The translations under genes were made by a program, and so were the position numbers. A stretch of DNA of 64,000 nt from Rhyacophila brunnea (lineage: Eukaryota > Arthropoda > Insecta > Trichoptera > Rhyacophilidae). The notes beneath the pieces are model-generated. The model worked only from the letters and a program-made list of their open reading frames with translations. It ran no database searches and was not told the origin of the DNA. The DNA lies in NCBI GenBank assembly GCA_022495005.1, contig JAGYXB010001569.1:1860001-1924000 (forward strand). Direction: 5' to 3'. Below are positions 12,601 through 22,929 of this stretch, piece after piece (within the stretch, counting starts at the first letter, position 1; each line of letters opens with the position of its first letter).

Positions 12601-14710
12601 TGGGCCTCCACAGAGTGAAGGTTTGTATTAAAAGATTTTGTTTTTATGAGAAATGGATGTCAGCCACTTGCTCAACCTATTAGGTTCATACTCTGACTCA
12701 TACATAAATTGAAAAACAACATGTCTACTTGCCAGACGCAGGATTCGAACCTGGGACCCACGACGCCATAGGCCGACACTTACGCCGCGCAACCATCGTG
12801 GGTGTCAAACTGTCAATGGTCTACCACACTCCCATTGTTATTCTTCAACCTAAACAACTTAGACAACTGACGACATTGAGATGTTACAAATTAAACAATA
12901 ACTCAAATACTCAATTTTCCATTTGTCGTAAAAATGATGGGATTTGATCTTTTTTTGGGTTTTCATTACACTCATCATCAAACTATTCTCTTACAATGAA
13001 AAGAGCCTACTGCGCAACGGTAAGAGGGACTACACCTCATTTTGAAACGCAGTGATTCACATCTTTTTCTCTCACCCTGCTGCAGACCGTGATGCAATAC
13101 AAATCAAGTGATGTGATGAGGTTATGTGAGTTTCCTCATTGTTAATTTAAAAACCACTTTCATTCAAGCTGGTTACGGAAATAAAATAAGAAATGGTTAT
13201 GCTTCTCCTTTTCAAAGTCTTGATGAATTCACATTATGTACATTACAACTGAATGTACTTACACGTTTTTTACATTTTCACTGTTCAATTTGGCTCATCG
13301 ACCACGTGCACGTAAAACATTATCTATATTTCCACATCTGTATAATATAATGACTTAATTTATCATCATTAAAAGTTGTCTACAGTATTATTAAACCCTT
13401 TTCAGCTCTGATATATCAAGGAATCTCAATTATTATTTCAGGTGCTGTTCAGGGCGTGTGGTGCACAGCGTGCAGGAATCACTTGCCAAGAACCGACTGC
13501 TGCCCTCCACCCTTCAGCAACCTGCTCATTCCACGCGGATATCCCAGCTTATCAGATGTACAGTCTCAAGGTATCTATATTCATGTTTTCAGTTTCTAAA
13601 TGTTATTAATGTACTGCGTTACCAACAAGGGGCGGGCCAAGGCGATTCATGAAGTGTAATCTATTCTAACAGAAACCACAATTGCAATCATAAACAGGAA
13701 GAAATCGCATCTGTACGCATATTTATGATTAGGCAATCTCATTAGAATATGCCTTTGTGACTCACTGATTCCAGTCCGTTGCGATGCTATGTACTTCCCC
13801 AGAACTCTAACGATACGGCAACACCTAGCTCTATCATTCTGATGTTCTCTACCTTCCGGATACCACTGGGCGACTGGATTAGTTCAGCAATTGTCTCTTC
13901 TTCAAGCTATGTCATTCAAGTTTTTCTGCTATCTTTTATTATGTACATCGCTAACTATTGTTTGTTCCCCTGTCTATATATGTATTTAGTTTTTATCATT
14001 GTACATTATGACCTTTCCATGCTTATTCAAATACAAAAATGACATATATGCGCATATGCAGTATAACGATAGTGGCGAACCTGCTGGAAAAAAATACAAA
14101 CTACACTACGTATTTTGACTTTTACCAATTTTCACAACTTGTCAAATAGGAACATACAATGACAATAAAGCGTCTCACTAACGCTTGTAGAATGAGATTG
14201 GAGGACAGTCAGCACTTTTACGTGTAAACAGTTATTATCGCGTTAGTTTAATTTACATACTATTGGTGCCAGTTAATCCATGCACGTGAACATGCGCTAT
14301 TACAAGCAAAAATCTCAGTTTCCTATATTCAGTTTGAGCTTATATGCGGCTTAGCAATGTATAACCTTGTTGACAGCACATTATACCATACCAATCAGCA
14401 TAAACCTGCCACTCTTAGTTTGTAAGTTCTCTTTGTGTGCTTAGCACAAAAGGTTGTGTCTAGGTTTTTGACTTTATCTTTACCGTTAGGCTAAAATTTC
14501 ATCAAAGAATCTTGTGACCGTTGTGTTTCAAAAATTACAAATATTATATGGGGATTTGGGCATTTATAACATTAATTGGTATTGGTTTATGATTTACTGA
14601 TTTATCTCGTTCATTTGCAGAAACACGAGTCGGATTCGGAGGAAACTCCAGCAGAACTGGAGTCGGACCAACAGACTCCTGTCAAGGCGGAGACTCCCAA
14701 AGTGATTTGA
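6699..14710 (+). CDS. KANSL2: KANSL2/NSL2-like subunit of the NSL histone acetyltransferase complex (first exon not found)
   Basis: Nine exons join with matching phases: 6699-6898, 8106-8219, 8546-8649, 9443-9611, 10576-10739, 10877-11013, 11874-12014, 13442-13570 and 14621-14710 (stop TGA 14708-14710). Together they give 415 codons plus stop; human KANSL2 has 492 residues. Exons 1-2 hold the first C3Hc3H zinc-binding region (ACGHKRYTCHLPRLEGYTRC, CNQHILDEPSAPYRRC, GFCFEHARTAMGLRA). Exons 3-4 are acidic and Ser-rich. Exons 5-6 are helical (GIYTSEEAVRETGTILRRLQ, SSYRKRHGVDAILHRKL). Exons 7-8 hold the second C3Hc3H region (CCFTEGGVKC, STRHCPKHILNDRHQ, VLFRACG). The last exon is an acidic tail. 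In animals NSL2 is a nuclear scaffold subunit of the MOF/KAT8-containing NSL complex, which acetylates histone H4 at promoters. The frame is blocked by a stop just before 6699, so at least one 5' exon lies upstream. All introns use GT-AG. Confidence 0.92.
6899..8105. other. KANSL2 intron with repeat scraps
   Basis: This intron contains a worn half-copy of the CAGTGGCGAAGG hAT MITE (about 7050-7320, with 'aatccaattaaaccc' and 'gactaacaaagtgtgcacta'). It also has a fragment ending in 'cgaggttatactgta' near 7740 that looks like a Tigger-type end. The block 7430-7600 is GC-richer than its surroundings but shows no open frame or recognisable element. Confidence 0.45.
9750..9943. mobile_element. 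Small MITE with internal direct repeat
   Basis: Inverted ends TGTCCGACAAGAAGATCT and (reverse complement of the right end) TGTCCAACAAGATCTTGGC bound 194 bp inside KANSL2 intron 4. Inside, a unit of about 77-80 bp is repeated twice, each beginning AACCGGAAG and containing AGGAGGAGC and TTCACAGTTTTAACACGT. A relative lies at 45112-45252. I cannot tell the superfamily. Confidence 0.6.
11193..11427 (-). mobile_element. tRNA-derived SINE, family 1
   Basis: In reverse complement the head is tRNA-like: an A-box-like GGCCACGCGGATTAAGCGTC and a B-box-like GGTTCAAATCCTGGGTCTGG. A body follows (AATTTGTGTATGAGTCAGAG, TGAGCAAGTGGCTGACATCC) and the tail ends GGATCGGACATGGTCGAAA. It sits in KANSL2 intron 6. 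The same unit recurs at 12569, 23680, 32071, 33531 and 60736 and as fragments near 39000, 42785 and 51959. Confidence 0.85.
12045..12430 (+). repeat. Dispersed repeat shared with 43 kb
   Basis: This segment of KANSL2 intron 7 (gaggcacggtctaaaaagat ... tgatgcgtcacc) recurs inverted at about 43290-43645 (cgatctttttagaccatgcc). Shared blocks include 'aacataaaatggacgt'-like and 'tattattacta'-like runs and 'cgatggcg' motifs. I could not see clean inverted ends or a target duplication, so its class is open. Confidence 0.5.
12569..12802 (-). mobile_element. tRNA-derived SINE, family 1
   Basis: A second near full-length copy in KANSL2 intron 7. Reverse complement: GTTCGAATCCTGCGTCTGGC as the B-box region, then the shared body with TGAGCAAGTGGCTGACATCC, and the end GGATCGGACATGGTCGAAA. 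It has the same orientation as the copy at 11193. Confidence 0.85.
13765..13930 (-). mobile_element. RTE-like LINE fragment
   Basis: This stretch resembles, on the minus strand, the C-terminal end of RTE-type reverse transcriptase genes seen more fully at 60008-60595. Shared pieces include 'ttgcgatgctatgtacttcc', 'ttccggataccactgg' and 'caattgtctcttcttc'. It is diverged and has no open frame. It sits in KANSL2 intron 8. Confidence 0.5.
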
Positions 14711-15073
14711 TACACGAACAAGCATGTCAAATATTATTCCTCCAGAAGCTACAAGTGAAGTGAAATAATGTGACAGTGACTTGAACTATAAACCGTAAAA
14801 CTCCAGTTCAACCAGTGAACCAAGTATATAAATAATGAACCAATGTGAAGTTAAATGTGCATACCTCAGTGTTGTATGTGACCCAATGATTTGCGAATAT
14901 TGGATTATTCCACGAAATGTGTGCCTCGGAAAATATAGAACATAAATGTCTCCATCTAAAAGTGGGAATCATGTGCGTAAATGTTTGTTTATACGAGCTT
15001 AGTACTATAATCAAATTTTTATAGCATGTCACTTGCCGGAACGAATCTTCTATCTCTGGTTCATGATATAAAT

Positions 15074-15079
15074 AATAAA
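15074..15079 (+). terminator. Poly(A) signal candidate for KANSL2
   Basis: A canonical AATAAA lies about 365 bp after the KANSL2 stop codon, on the same strand, before repeat-derived sequence begins near 15112. No other AATAAA was noticed in between. The cleavage site is not known. Confidence 0.5.
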
Positions 15080-15111
15080 ATACTATAAGTGCTTTTATAT
15101 AATGTAGAACA

Positions 15112-15960
15112 GGGGTAGTCAACCTTTTTATACCTACCGCCCATTTTTGTATCTCTGTTGGTAGTCAAATTTTCTAACCGCCCACTGGTTCCACAGTAAT
15201 GTTGATTAAGTAGGGAAGTAACTTTACTATATAAAATTTATAAAGCAAGTTACAGCAAGTTAAAGCATATAATAATAATTACTTACCAAATACTTTGTGT
15301 CTTTGGGTTTTTTTACAAGTTTGGCAGAATAAATCTTTATAAACTTACATACTGTAGTTAAATCTATCTTTTTATTTATACTTTGCATACATAGAAGCAT
15401 GAAGTCTGATAAAATCACGGGAGGAAATCACAAAATCAAATCGTTATTCTCTCTCTTTCTCCCCAATTGTAAAGTTGGTATATTGAAGGACAGAAATGGT
15501 GACTATACTATAATAATATGGAGTTAGTTTTAGTTCCAGTTGAGTATGTATTACTAGTAAGTATTTTGGAACAAGTTTCGATACCAAGTATTTTTTTATA
15601 CTGGTAGTAAGTATACTTAGTCTTCAAAATCTACCAGTTTTCCCACCTCTAGTGTAAACTCTACTCTGAGTTTTAAGTGGCTAGTGCGACTAGCGAGTAC
15701 TAATGATTAGTACTAAGCCTGTGTAAACAAGCCATTAGAATAACTAGTTCATAATTTTGACACATATTCTGATAGTATAGTAAACCCAAGGATACACATG
15801 TAATAAATTTTAATTTAATCGCCCACCATAGAACGGAGACTAGAATGCTTGACTTTTATTATATCTATTCAAATCCTGTGACCAGGTGAAATTCACTAAT
15901 TTTTGGTTTTGTTTTAATACCTCTAAAATTGTATTATGTAGCCCTGCCCTGCGAATAATT
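15112..15960. repeat. Possible hAT-like repeat, one end visible
   Basis: CAGGGGTAGTCAACCTTTTT (from 15111) followed by 'accgcccattttt' is a typical hAT MITE terminus. A matching inverted right end was not found, though 'cgcccaccatagaacgga' near 15820 may belong to the same element. The stretch has no gene. Confidence 0.4.
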
Positions 15961-16031
15961 TGATATTAGTAATAAATCAACCCTTCTGATAAAAGGGTTA
16001 TAACAATATTATGTACTTAGTATGTTCAGAC

Positions 16032-16275
16032 CAATGACATTATTAATGGACAACGCATTCAATACAGTAGCTAGTAAGTAAATTCACGCACAGTGACATT
16101 CCCACATGTATAGGTAGTCACGCAATTTCCATTATGCGATATCACGCATCGGGAATTTATAGCAATATCACCTTTATTGTAATGGCGTTAGAACAGATTA
16201 TGCCATTCGGCAGACCCGACAAAAAAGTGAGTGTCATTTTTATTCCCAGATGCTTTGTCCATATTAATGTCATTG
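16032..16275. mobile_element. hAT MITE, CAATGACATTA family
   Basis: Inverted ends CAATGACATTATTAATGGAC and CAATGACATTAATATGGAC (reverse complement of the right end) bound 244 bp. The flanks are exact 8-bp duplications, GTTCAGAC at 16024-16031 and 16276-16283. Inside is a shared core, including 'acatgtataggtag', 'tcgggaatttatagcaat' and 'aatggcgttagaacag'. Other copies are at 42329 and 58004. Confidence 0.9.
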
Positions 16276-16770
16276 GTTCAGACAATCTCATTTGAACTGT
16301 GACAAACGTAATTAACCACCAAATTTCATCTTTCATATTTAATTATAAAATTGACACTACCATAAATGAAAATTGTATTTTAAATTCTGTGTACAGGTCT
16401 TGTAAATTGTTCTATCCGACACTTCAATTAATGTAGCAGCTTTCGAGTTAATATCAATTACCGTTGAGTCAGATGTATGCTGGTGCGTTGCGTTTTTAAA
16501 TGCGTGTTTGATCGAGAGCGAGGACTCAATGGTCAGAACCATTCCTGGTAAAAAGAGTCTTGAAGGGGGTTCGTCCATAAATGACATCACACAATTTTCA
16601 TTATTTTTTGATCACCCTTAACTAAATTAAATCACATTTTCTAATAAAAAATAAGATTGTATTTTGTTGGTTACAAATCATCACACTATATCAGAGCGCC
16701 TCCCATCCTTAGGGCGTGTTGTCATATACGGGCCACCCCCACCGAACACAAAAATAAGAGGGTTGCCTTC

Positions 16771-17010
16771 TGGGTGAGTGTAGAAATATGGGTTAAACTT
16801 AAACATGTGTTGAAGAATAAGTATGTTATTATCAATAGTTATGTCTGTATCGTAATATGCATTAATTTTTGTCACGTAAACGAAACGCGCATTCAATATT
16901 GGTAGTATTTAAGGACACTATTGCTTTCATTTTATGGCCCGACTGTCATTCAAAGCTTCAAAGCCTTTCTCCATGACGAAATGGCTTTTGTATTTTAATC
17001 TTATTAATAT
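16771..17010 (+). repeat. Dispersed 250-bp repeat
   Basis: Copy of a repeat containing 'aaatatgg(g/a)(t/a)taaact', 'ttgtcacgtaaacgaaacgc', 'attcaatattggtagtattt' and 'gatttatggc'-like blocks. Related copies lie near 3737, 23307, 53340, 55077 and, inverted, 62218. No clear termini were seen, so the class is unknown. Confidence 0.5.
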
Positions 17011-17343
17011 GTTCTGCGGTCACTATCGGAGTCTCCCCCCTTAGGGTGTGGCAAAATATTGGGCCACCCCTGATATTACTCTCCGTCTTGAGACCCACAT
17101 GTAGAGCTTGTGTTTTCTCGAATTCAAGAGTTGCTTTCTTGAGAATTCTTTTACCTCCATGCCCGAATAAAAAATGTTGAGAGCATTTTTATTTTTTAAT
17201 TTTTTTAACTGACATTATTTGTTATTTCCAATTACGGTTGGCAGCCTTCTCTTCCCGTATCAACTTTTGTCTAGTAACAATGTGTCGATTTCTTGAGGAT
17301 CTATTGACAATTTTTCGACAAATGAGAAATCTCATAAAGGCTT

Positions 17344-17743
17344 AATTACATTGGCAGACGTGCAGATCCAACTGTCGTGAGCAATGTCTTTACACTATAA
17401 GCAATTACACGCAACGATTTGGTTTAAAATAAACATAATGTTGCTATATTTTTAAAAATATAGGTTGACCGAAAACTATTTCTTCATTAGATTGGTGGCT
17501 ACACTGAACAGTTTTCGCTCGCAATTTTACGTCAAAACTCAGCTGTCGAACCTAACCTCACAAGCGGGCGGTAGCTTCGGATATTTTCGTACATTCTTGG
17601 CAATCTTCGCTTGCAATGTGGCAGACAGTAATAGGATTGGTTCCAATTTGCTCACGATCATTTACGATCCCGAAAAACCATAGATAATAGATTTTGGCAA
17701 TTGTGGCAGACGATCGGGCCAGATGCAATCTGCCAATGTAATT
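17344..17743. mobile_element. 400-bp MITE with AATTACATTGGCAGA ends
   Basis: AATTACATTGGCAGACGTGC at the left is mirrored by GCAATCTGCCAATGTAATT at the right. A clear target duplication was not seen, so the superfamily is open. The 72-codon frame at 17465-17683 inside it has no family resemblance. Confidence 0.6.
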
Positions 17744-18419
17744 TCAGCATGAAGAGCGAAAATTGTATTTTACTTTTATAATATAATCTTAAGAATGTCA
17801 TTATTAATTTCAATAATATGAATATGTTACCTAGGTGAGTGTTTGGGTGGGTATACAGTGTAAAACTGTCGTTTATGAGTACGGTAGGAATTTAAAACAT
17901 AGATCTTTTGTACATGCCAAAGAAGAGAATTAGGTATATGAGTTTGAAAATGTCTATAGATACATAATATTATGTCTGATAATGGCGAACGGTGGATGTA
18001 GGCTGTGGAGATCCAAGATAAATAAGGCACACTTTGTCAGTATTACTTTTAAAATTCGATTAAATCAAACCATAATAGATGGAAAATATCTATAAAATAT
18101 CTGAAATTTTGTATTAATAACATAGTTTTAGATATTTTATAGATTAAATATCTATTATGTTTTTATTTAGGAAGGGTTTAAGTTTAAATGAATTTTAAAA
18201 ACTATGCAATACCATGACTCGTCGTTGAAACTAGAAAAATGTGTAACTCTTTTTTAATCGAAAATTGACTTTGAATGCCATGTAGTGGTCGTTGTTAATA
18301 TCTACCCGTCTTGCAAATGATGTAATTCCAAAAAAATTGTAACATTGTTAAATCATGGGTGATTTAACTCCATAACCATATATTTGTATAGGAAACCATA
18401 ATGTTTTTTGTCTCTCCTG

Positions 18420-18645
18420 CAGCGCTCGAAATGGAAAAGTTTACCAACCGGAGCGCTCAACAATTTTGTGAAGATATTTACATAGTTATCAAATTTGATG
18501 TGTATTTCATAAAAATAAGTGTGTTAGATTTTCTATTATATGGCCTATCTAGCTCAGACGGTCAAATTATTTTTTCGACGAGACGGAGCGATAATTTTAC
18601 CGATCCCACGAACAGGAACGGCACTCGGGTCCATTTCGAGCCCTG
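18420..18645. mobile_element. hAT MITE, CAGCGCTCGAAATGG family
   Basis: The ends are CAGCGCTCGAAATGG and CCATTTCGAGCCCTG, giving imperfect inverted termini that begin CAG and end CTG. The flanks CTCTCCTG at 18412-18419 and 18646-18653 are an exact 8-bp duplication. The second copy is at 48065-48297. A left-end-like piece also appears near 63891. Confidence 0.88.
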
Positions 18646-18654
18646 CTCTCCTGT

Positions 18655-19245
18655 AGTGTTTTTGGAGTTTTCTAGTTTCAACGACGATGTGCAATTTTTG
18701 TTTTCTTGAGTTCAAGTATAACTGATAAAGTGTAATGTACACTATTTATCTGAATCTCCACTGCCTACCTCCACTCTTACCCACTGATGTGTGATAAGAA
18801 ACAAAAAAAAGTATTCCATGTCTATCTTTTAAGTAATGTACAAATTTATTGTTATTACATGATAGTATTAAATAAGCAGATATTAAAAATACTTACAATT
18901 GTATCAATGCTTTTTATTAATTATTACTGTTTGGGCCAATTATGGTGGCCCTCATTGATTTCTTCCCTTCTACCTCAAATCCTCAGTATTGTCGCAAGAC
19001 CAGGCACAACGCAGTCACGGGTTAGTAGTCGACCGATTATTAACACTCACAACCCAAACTATTTCTGATCCTCAAGTACCACGCACTGGATGACTCAACA
19101 AGTGCATACCACGAATGTATCCAGTGCAACCGTTGTGAAAACATAAAAGATCAGTACATGGCATCCTACCTATAACCGCGCCCCCCCCCCCAGCATCACT
19201 ATCCACCAGTTAATAGAGTCCACTATGAAAAAGCGCAGCAAATTG
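18655..19245. other. Gene-less stretch, nothing recognised
   Basis: No exon, element end or RNA gene could be supported. The 93-codon frame at 18787-19068 shows no family motif. A run of ten C residues lies near 19182-19191. Confidence 0.4.
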
Positions 19246-19248
19246 CTA

Positions 19249-19796
19249 CAGTCGATCTCGGTTATTACGATCATGGATATAGCGAGATCTCGGATGTAAC
19301 GAGGAAACATACGTTGGCATTTTAGTTTATGATTTTCTCCATACATTTATTCACTTTTATAACAAGCTACTTCGGATATACCGAGCTAAAAATCATCAAA
19401 TATTTTCTTAAAACTGTTAATGTGTCGATCGTTTAAAAACATTTCGACCCTAACCAATAGAATCCGACCGGGATCGAATTACGTTTACGACACTAGTTAA
19501 GTGTCTTAAGTACCTACCTAATTGGTGTTTTCGCCGACAATATTAAAAAAGTATCCACGCATATAGTTAAAATGCATGTAAAAAATCCAAGGTTTGTGAA
19601 ATCAGTAGGTACCTACCAGCGATCATTACAATAAACAACTTCTTTTGTGGTTTATGAATGCCATGCTTGTTTCGGGGTAAAATTCTAATTGTTTATTTGT
19701 GTTTGAATTGCGACTTTTTGTGTTATGTGACCGCTCATTTAAAAATACCTATTCTCTGATATAACGAGTAACGCTTATAATGAGCAAGTTCGACTG
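19249..19796. mobile_element. Tigger/pogo-type MITE
   Basis: The left end CAGTCGATCTCGGTTATTAC and right end (reverse complement) CAGTCGAACTTGCTCATTAT begin with the CAGTCGA typical of pogo/Tigger elements. Both ends are flanked by TA (19247-19248, 19797-19798), the target site of Tc1/mariner-pogo elements. Internal 'gatatagcgagatctcgg' and 'tctgatataacgagtaac' fit the same family. No transposase frame is present. Confidence 0.8.
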
Positions 19797-19974
19797 TATG
19801 TTAATTCTTTTTATGTTGGTATATAGTGATACCACCCTCAAAACAAGCAGTCAGGCTGTTTTTGTAATTTTAAGGGTTGTATGACTGGGTCCGTAAATGA
19901 GTAGGCGTATTGTGCGGATGTTAGATGTTTATTAGCTCAGAAGATGATAACAGTTGGCATAATACGAGGGTGGG

Positions 19975-21265
19975 TCAATAATTCCTTAGAAAAAAGCATT
20001 AAAACAGTTTTTATTTTTGTATTTTTTTTTTATTTCTCAACATAATCTCCTTGGAGCTCAATACACTTGGTTAGACGTTTCTCAATTTTTTTTAAACCGT
20101 CAGAAAAATAAGTTTTCGGAAGGTCCTCAAAATAAGCATTTGTCCGATCGATGACTTCTTCATTTGAAAAAAAACGTTGTCCACTTAGCCATTTTTTTAA
20201 GTTTGGGAAAAGGAAAAAGTCACTGGGGGCTAAATCTGGCGAATACGGTGGGTGGTCGACCAATTCGAACTTCAATTCTTCAATTTTAGCCATTGATCGT
20301 AAACATGTGTGAACACGGGCATTGTCCTGATGAAAGAGGATTTTTTTCCTGTTTAAATGAGGCCGTTTTTCTTCAATTTTGTTTTTTAGCTGGTCCAATA
20401 AAGATGCATAATAATCCCCTGTTATTGTTTTTCCTTTTTCCAAATAGTCAACGAAAATAATTTCACGTGCATCCCAAAATACAGTAGCCATAACCTTACC
20501 AGCTGATTTTACGGTTTTCGCCTTCTTTGGACATGGTTTGCCTTCGCAATCCACTGCTTTGACTGTTCTTTCGTCTCGGGAGTATAGTGGTGTATCCATG
20601 TTTCATCTACAGTCACAAAGCGACGAAAAAATTCATCCGGATTGCGTTGCATGAGCGACAACAGGGCTTTAGAGGCCACCACCCTATTGCGTTTATTGTC
20701 GACTGTGAGCAAACGCGGCACCCATCTTGCAGAAATTTTTTCATGCCCAATTTGTCATGTAAAATAGAAATGACGCTACCTTTTGAGATCCCTGTAACCT
20801 CAATTATCTCACTCAACTTTAATCTTCGGTCACTTAACACCATATCGTGGATTTTATTGATCATTTCTGGTGTAGTCACCTCTACAGGGCGTCCTGAGCG
20901 TGGTTCATCCTTTGTTGATGTACGACCACGTTTAAATTCATTTAACCAGTTATAAATAGTTGCAAGTGAAGGAGCAGATATGCCGTGAACTAAATCCAAC
21001 TCATTTTTTATTTCCTTTGCTGTTAACCCTTTTATATTAAAATGTTTAATAACAGCTCTAAACTCAATTTTCTCCATTTTCCATTTTTCCATTTTCCACA
21101 AGCAATTTTTTTTTTAAATGTACGAGAAACACACAACAACCCGACCAATCTGATTGAAACTTCGCAGCATACTGAATCGGTAGTGCCGCTGCATGAAAAC
21201 AAACCGCTTACAGTACTAGTCGCGCCACCTGTCGGCTTTTCTAAGGACTTATTGACCCACCCTCG
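19975..21265 (-). mobile_element. mariner element, 1,291 bp
   Basis: Inverted ends of about 29 bp (CGAGGGTGGGTCAATAATTC at the left; reverse complement of the right CGAGGGTGGGTCAATAAGTC) are flanked by TA at 19973-19974 and 21266-21267. Length and TA target fit mariner. It encodes a near full-length but broken transposase on the minus strand. Confidence 0.95.
20030..21101 (-). pseudogene. mariner transposase, two frameshifts
   Basis: Three consecutive minus-strand frames cover the whole protein. The N-terminal paired helix-turn-helix region (FRAVIKHFNIKGLTAKEIKN, HDMVLSDRRLKLSEIIEVTG) runs from 21101 to about 20740. The middle frame carries the first catalytic Asp in VTVDETWIHHYTPETK. The last frame has HQDNARVHT (second Asp) and PPYSPDLAPSDFFLF (third Asp, 34 residues after the second: the DD34D signature of mariner), ending at 20030. 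Frame breaks fall near 20735 (after GMKKFLQDG) and near 20530 (around AKANHV). The catalytic residues themselves are intact. Mariner transposase cuts and joins DNA at TA sites; this copy cannot make it in one piece. Confidence 0.93.
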
Positions 21266-22264
21266 TAGGATTGTATTATATCCAGAGATGAAATGCTGGT
21301 ACAAGGCCTACCGTGGTTGGGGCCACATTAAAGCAAAACGAATCTATAATAAACTTACAACAGTGTAACTAGAAGCACAAACTTATCAAAATTAAATATG
21401 AATGATTCTATACAAAACAATGGATGGCTTCAGGCATCTGTATGGATGCTTAACACGCTCAATGCTGAGAACACGGCTCCCGTGTCCATACATATTGCTC
21501 CTTATGTTGACACGGCTCCTGTGTTCTGCGGAGAATATATTTTTTACGCAAAAAAAATATTGCAGCATGGTTGAATTTGTTTATATTTCATCTCAGCACA
21601 TTCATAGAACCACGGGAGCTGTGTTGAGAGCATGGTGTATAATTAAATTCGACTTCAATTTGACATTTTCACAAATCTCACATATTGCTTAGCTATAAAT
21701 ACCTGTCGAATTTATGTAGGCAGCTAAAAACAATACATTGATCATTATTTTTCACATGTATAATCACATAAAACACTGACAAATGAGTATGTGCATTACG
21801 TAAACAAAATTCAAACCAGAAGGCGAGCTGCCATTTTGTTTTTAGGGCTGCCAATCAGAAGAAAATAATGAACTTCACAATATAAAATTTATTCGAGTTG
21901 AAAATCGAACTGCATTCATAATTAATACAAAATGCATACAAGCCTCCTTCTATCTAGAATTATTTTTTGATGTTTCTTTATGTTTGTGGAGTATAAACAT
22001 TCAAATTAGATAACAATATGACACATTTTGGTTTCATGTGAATTGTACATAAAACATTTCATCGTAGTACAGTTCGCCGTGAGCTTTCTTATCGGAAAGA
22101 GACGACCGTATTATTATGGTCTCCAATTTTATTAGATTCAATATGAACATTAATTCAATTTTAATAGTTGATTTTGGCAAAATTCATGAATTCAAGAATG
22201 AAAGCCTAACCTAACAAATAATCCAGTATATCGGCTATTTTCAAAATTTGTTTGCAGCTGGCTT
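21266..22264. other. Gene-less stretch, receptor 3' side
   Basis: No exon was recognised. Around 22040-22110 a run (aattgtacataaaacatttc, ttcttatcggaaagaga) is shared with 11115-11170 in the KANSL2 intron, so it is a dispersed repeat fragment. The 96-codon frame at 21402 shows no family motif. Confidence 0.4.
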
Positions 22265-22900
22265 CCTGTAAAGTGTAAACCGACAAGAACCGTGTTTTAT
22301 TTAGACATGAATTTTATGTCAGTACTATACGACCCTAAGAGGTTGGACGGTCTATAATATATGAATACGTGTATTAATTAAGGCGCTAAGTACCAAAATT
22401 TTCAAAACTGATATTTTTATAGAAAACTGTTCTACGTACCAACGCCAATAACTTCAACTATAGTCTAAGTGCCTCAAGCAAGTCAAAAAAATACAGCAAA
22501 ATAATTAAACCTGTCGACGTTGTAAGTCCGTTGGCGTGTTTCATTTATAATGGTGTAAGTAGCACTGTAGTGGTCAATGGCATTCAATATAAAATAGCTG
22601 ACGATGGTGTGTTGACACTTTCGAGTTCTTAATACCTAAAATTATAGAAGCTGCCGTGATTGATTCACACTGTAAAACTAAATTTTTCAAAAGGTCTGCT
22701 TCATGAAATTTTACTGCACTGACTCGGTATTTTGTAACTACAGGCAATACTACTTTTTGGTACTTAGAGCCTTATTTAATACACGTATTCATATGATTAT
22801 ATTTCACGGAGAAGTGTGATACGACGAACTGCATACGTACAAGTTTACGGACACAACATTTTATACGCAGGGGTTCATAGGGTGTAAATAAATGCAGAAG
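22265..22900 (+). repeat. Repeat split by a MITE, shared with 28 kb
   Basis: Two blocks, 22272-22350 (accgtgttttatttagacat, tgtcagtactatacgac) and 22793-22870 (gaagtgtgatac, tttacggacacaa), are contiguous in another copy at 28373-28560. Here they are separated by the MITE at 22361-22792. The split shows that this repeat is older than the MITE. Confidence 0.6.
22361..22792. mobile_element. MITE with ATGAATACGTGTATTAA ends
   Basis: The left end ATGAATACGTGTATTAATTA plus AGGCGCTAAGTACCAAAA is mirrored by the right end (TTGGTACTTAGAGCC then ATACACGTATTCAT). A second copy, inverted in its body and interrupted by other DNA, lies at about 23949-25968. The target site may be AT-rich (TA or ATAT) but cannot be fixed because the flanks are AT repeats. 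It sits about 140 bp beyond the receptor stop codon, in the likely 3' flank. Confidence 0.75.
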
Positions 22901-22929
22901 AAATTTTATGGTCTTTTTCCATCCATGTC

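Noticed and set aside
14808..15122. 104-codon minus-strand frame after KANSL2
   Set aside because: It overlaps the KANSL2 3' untranslated region in antisense and has no recognisable domain or splice partner.
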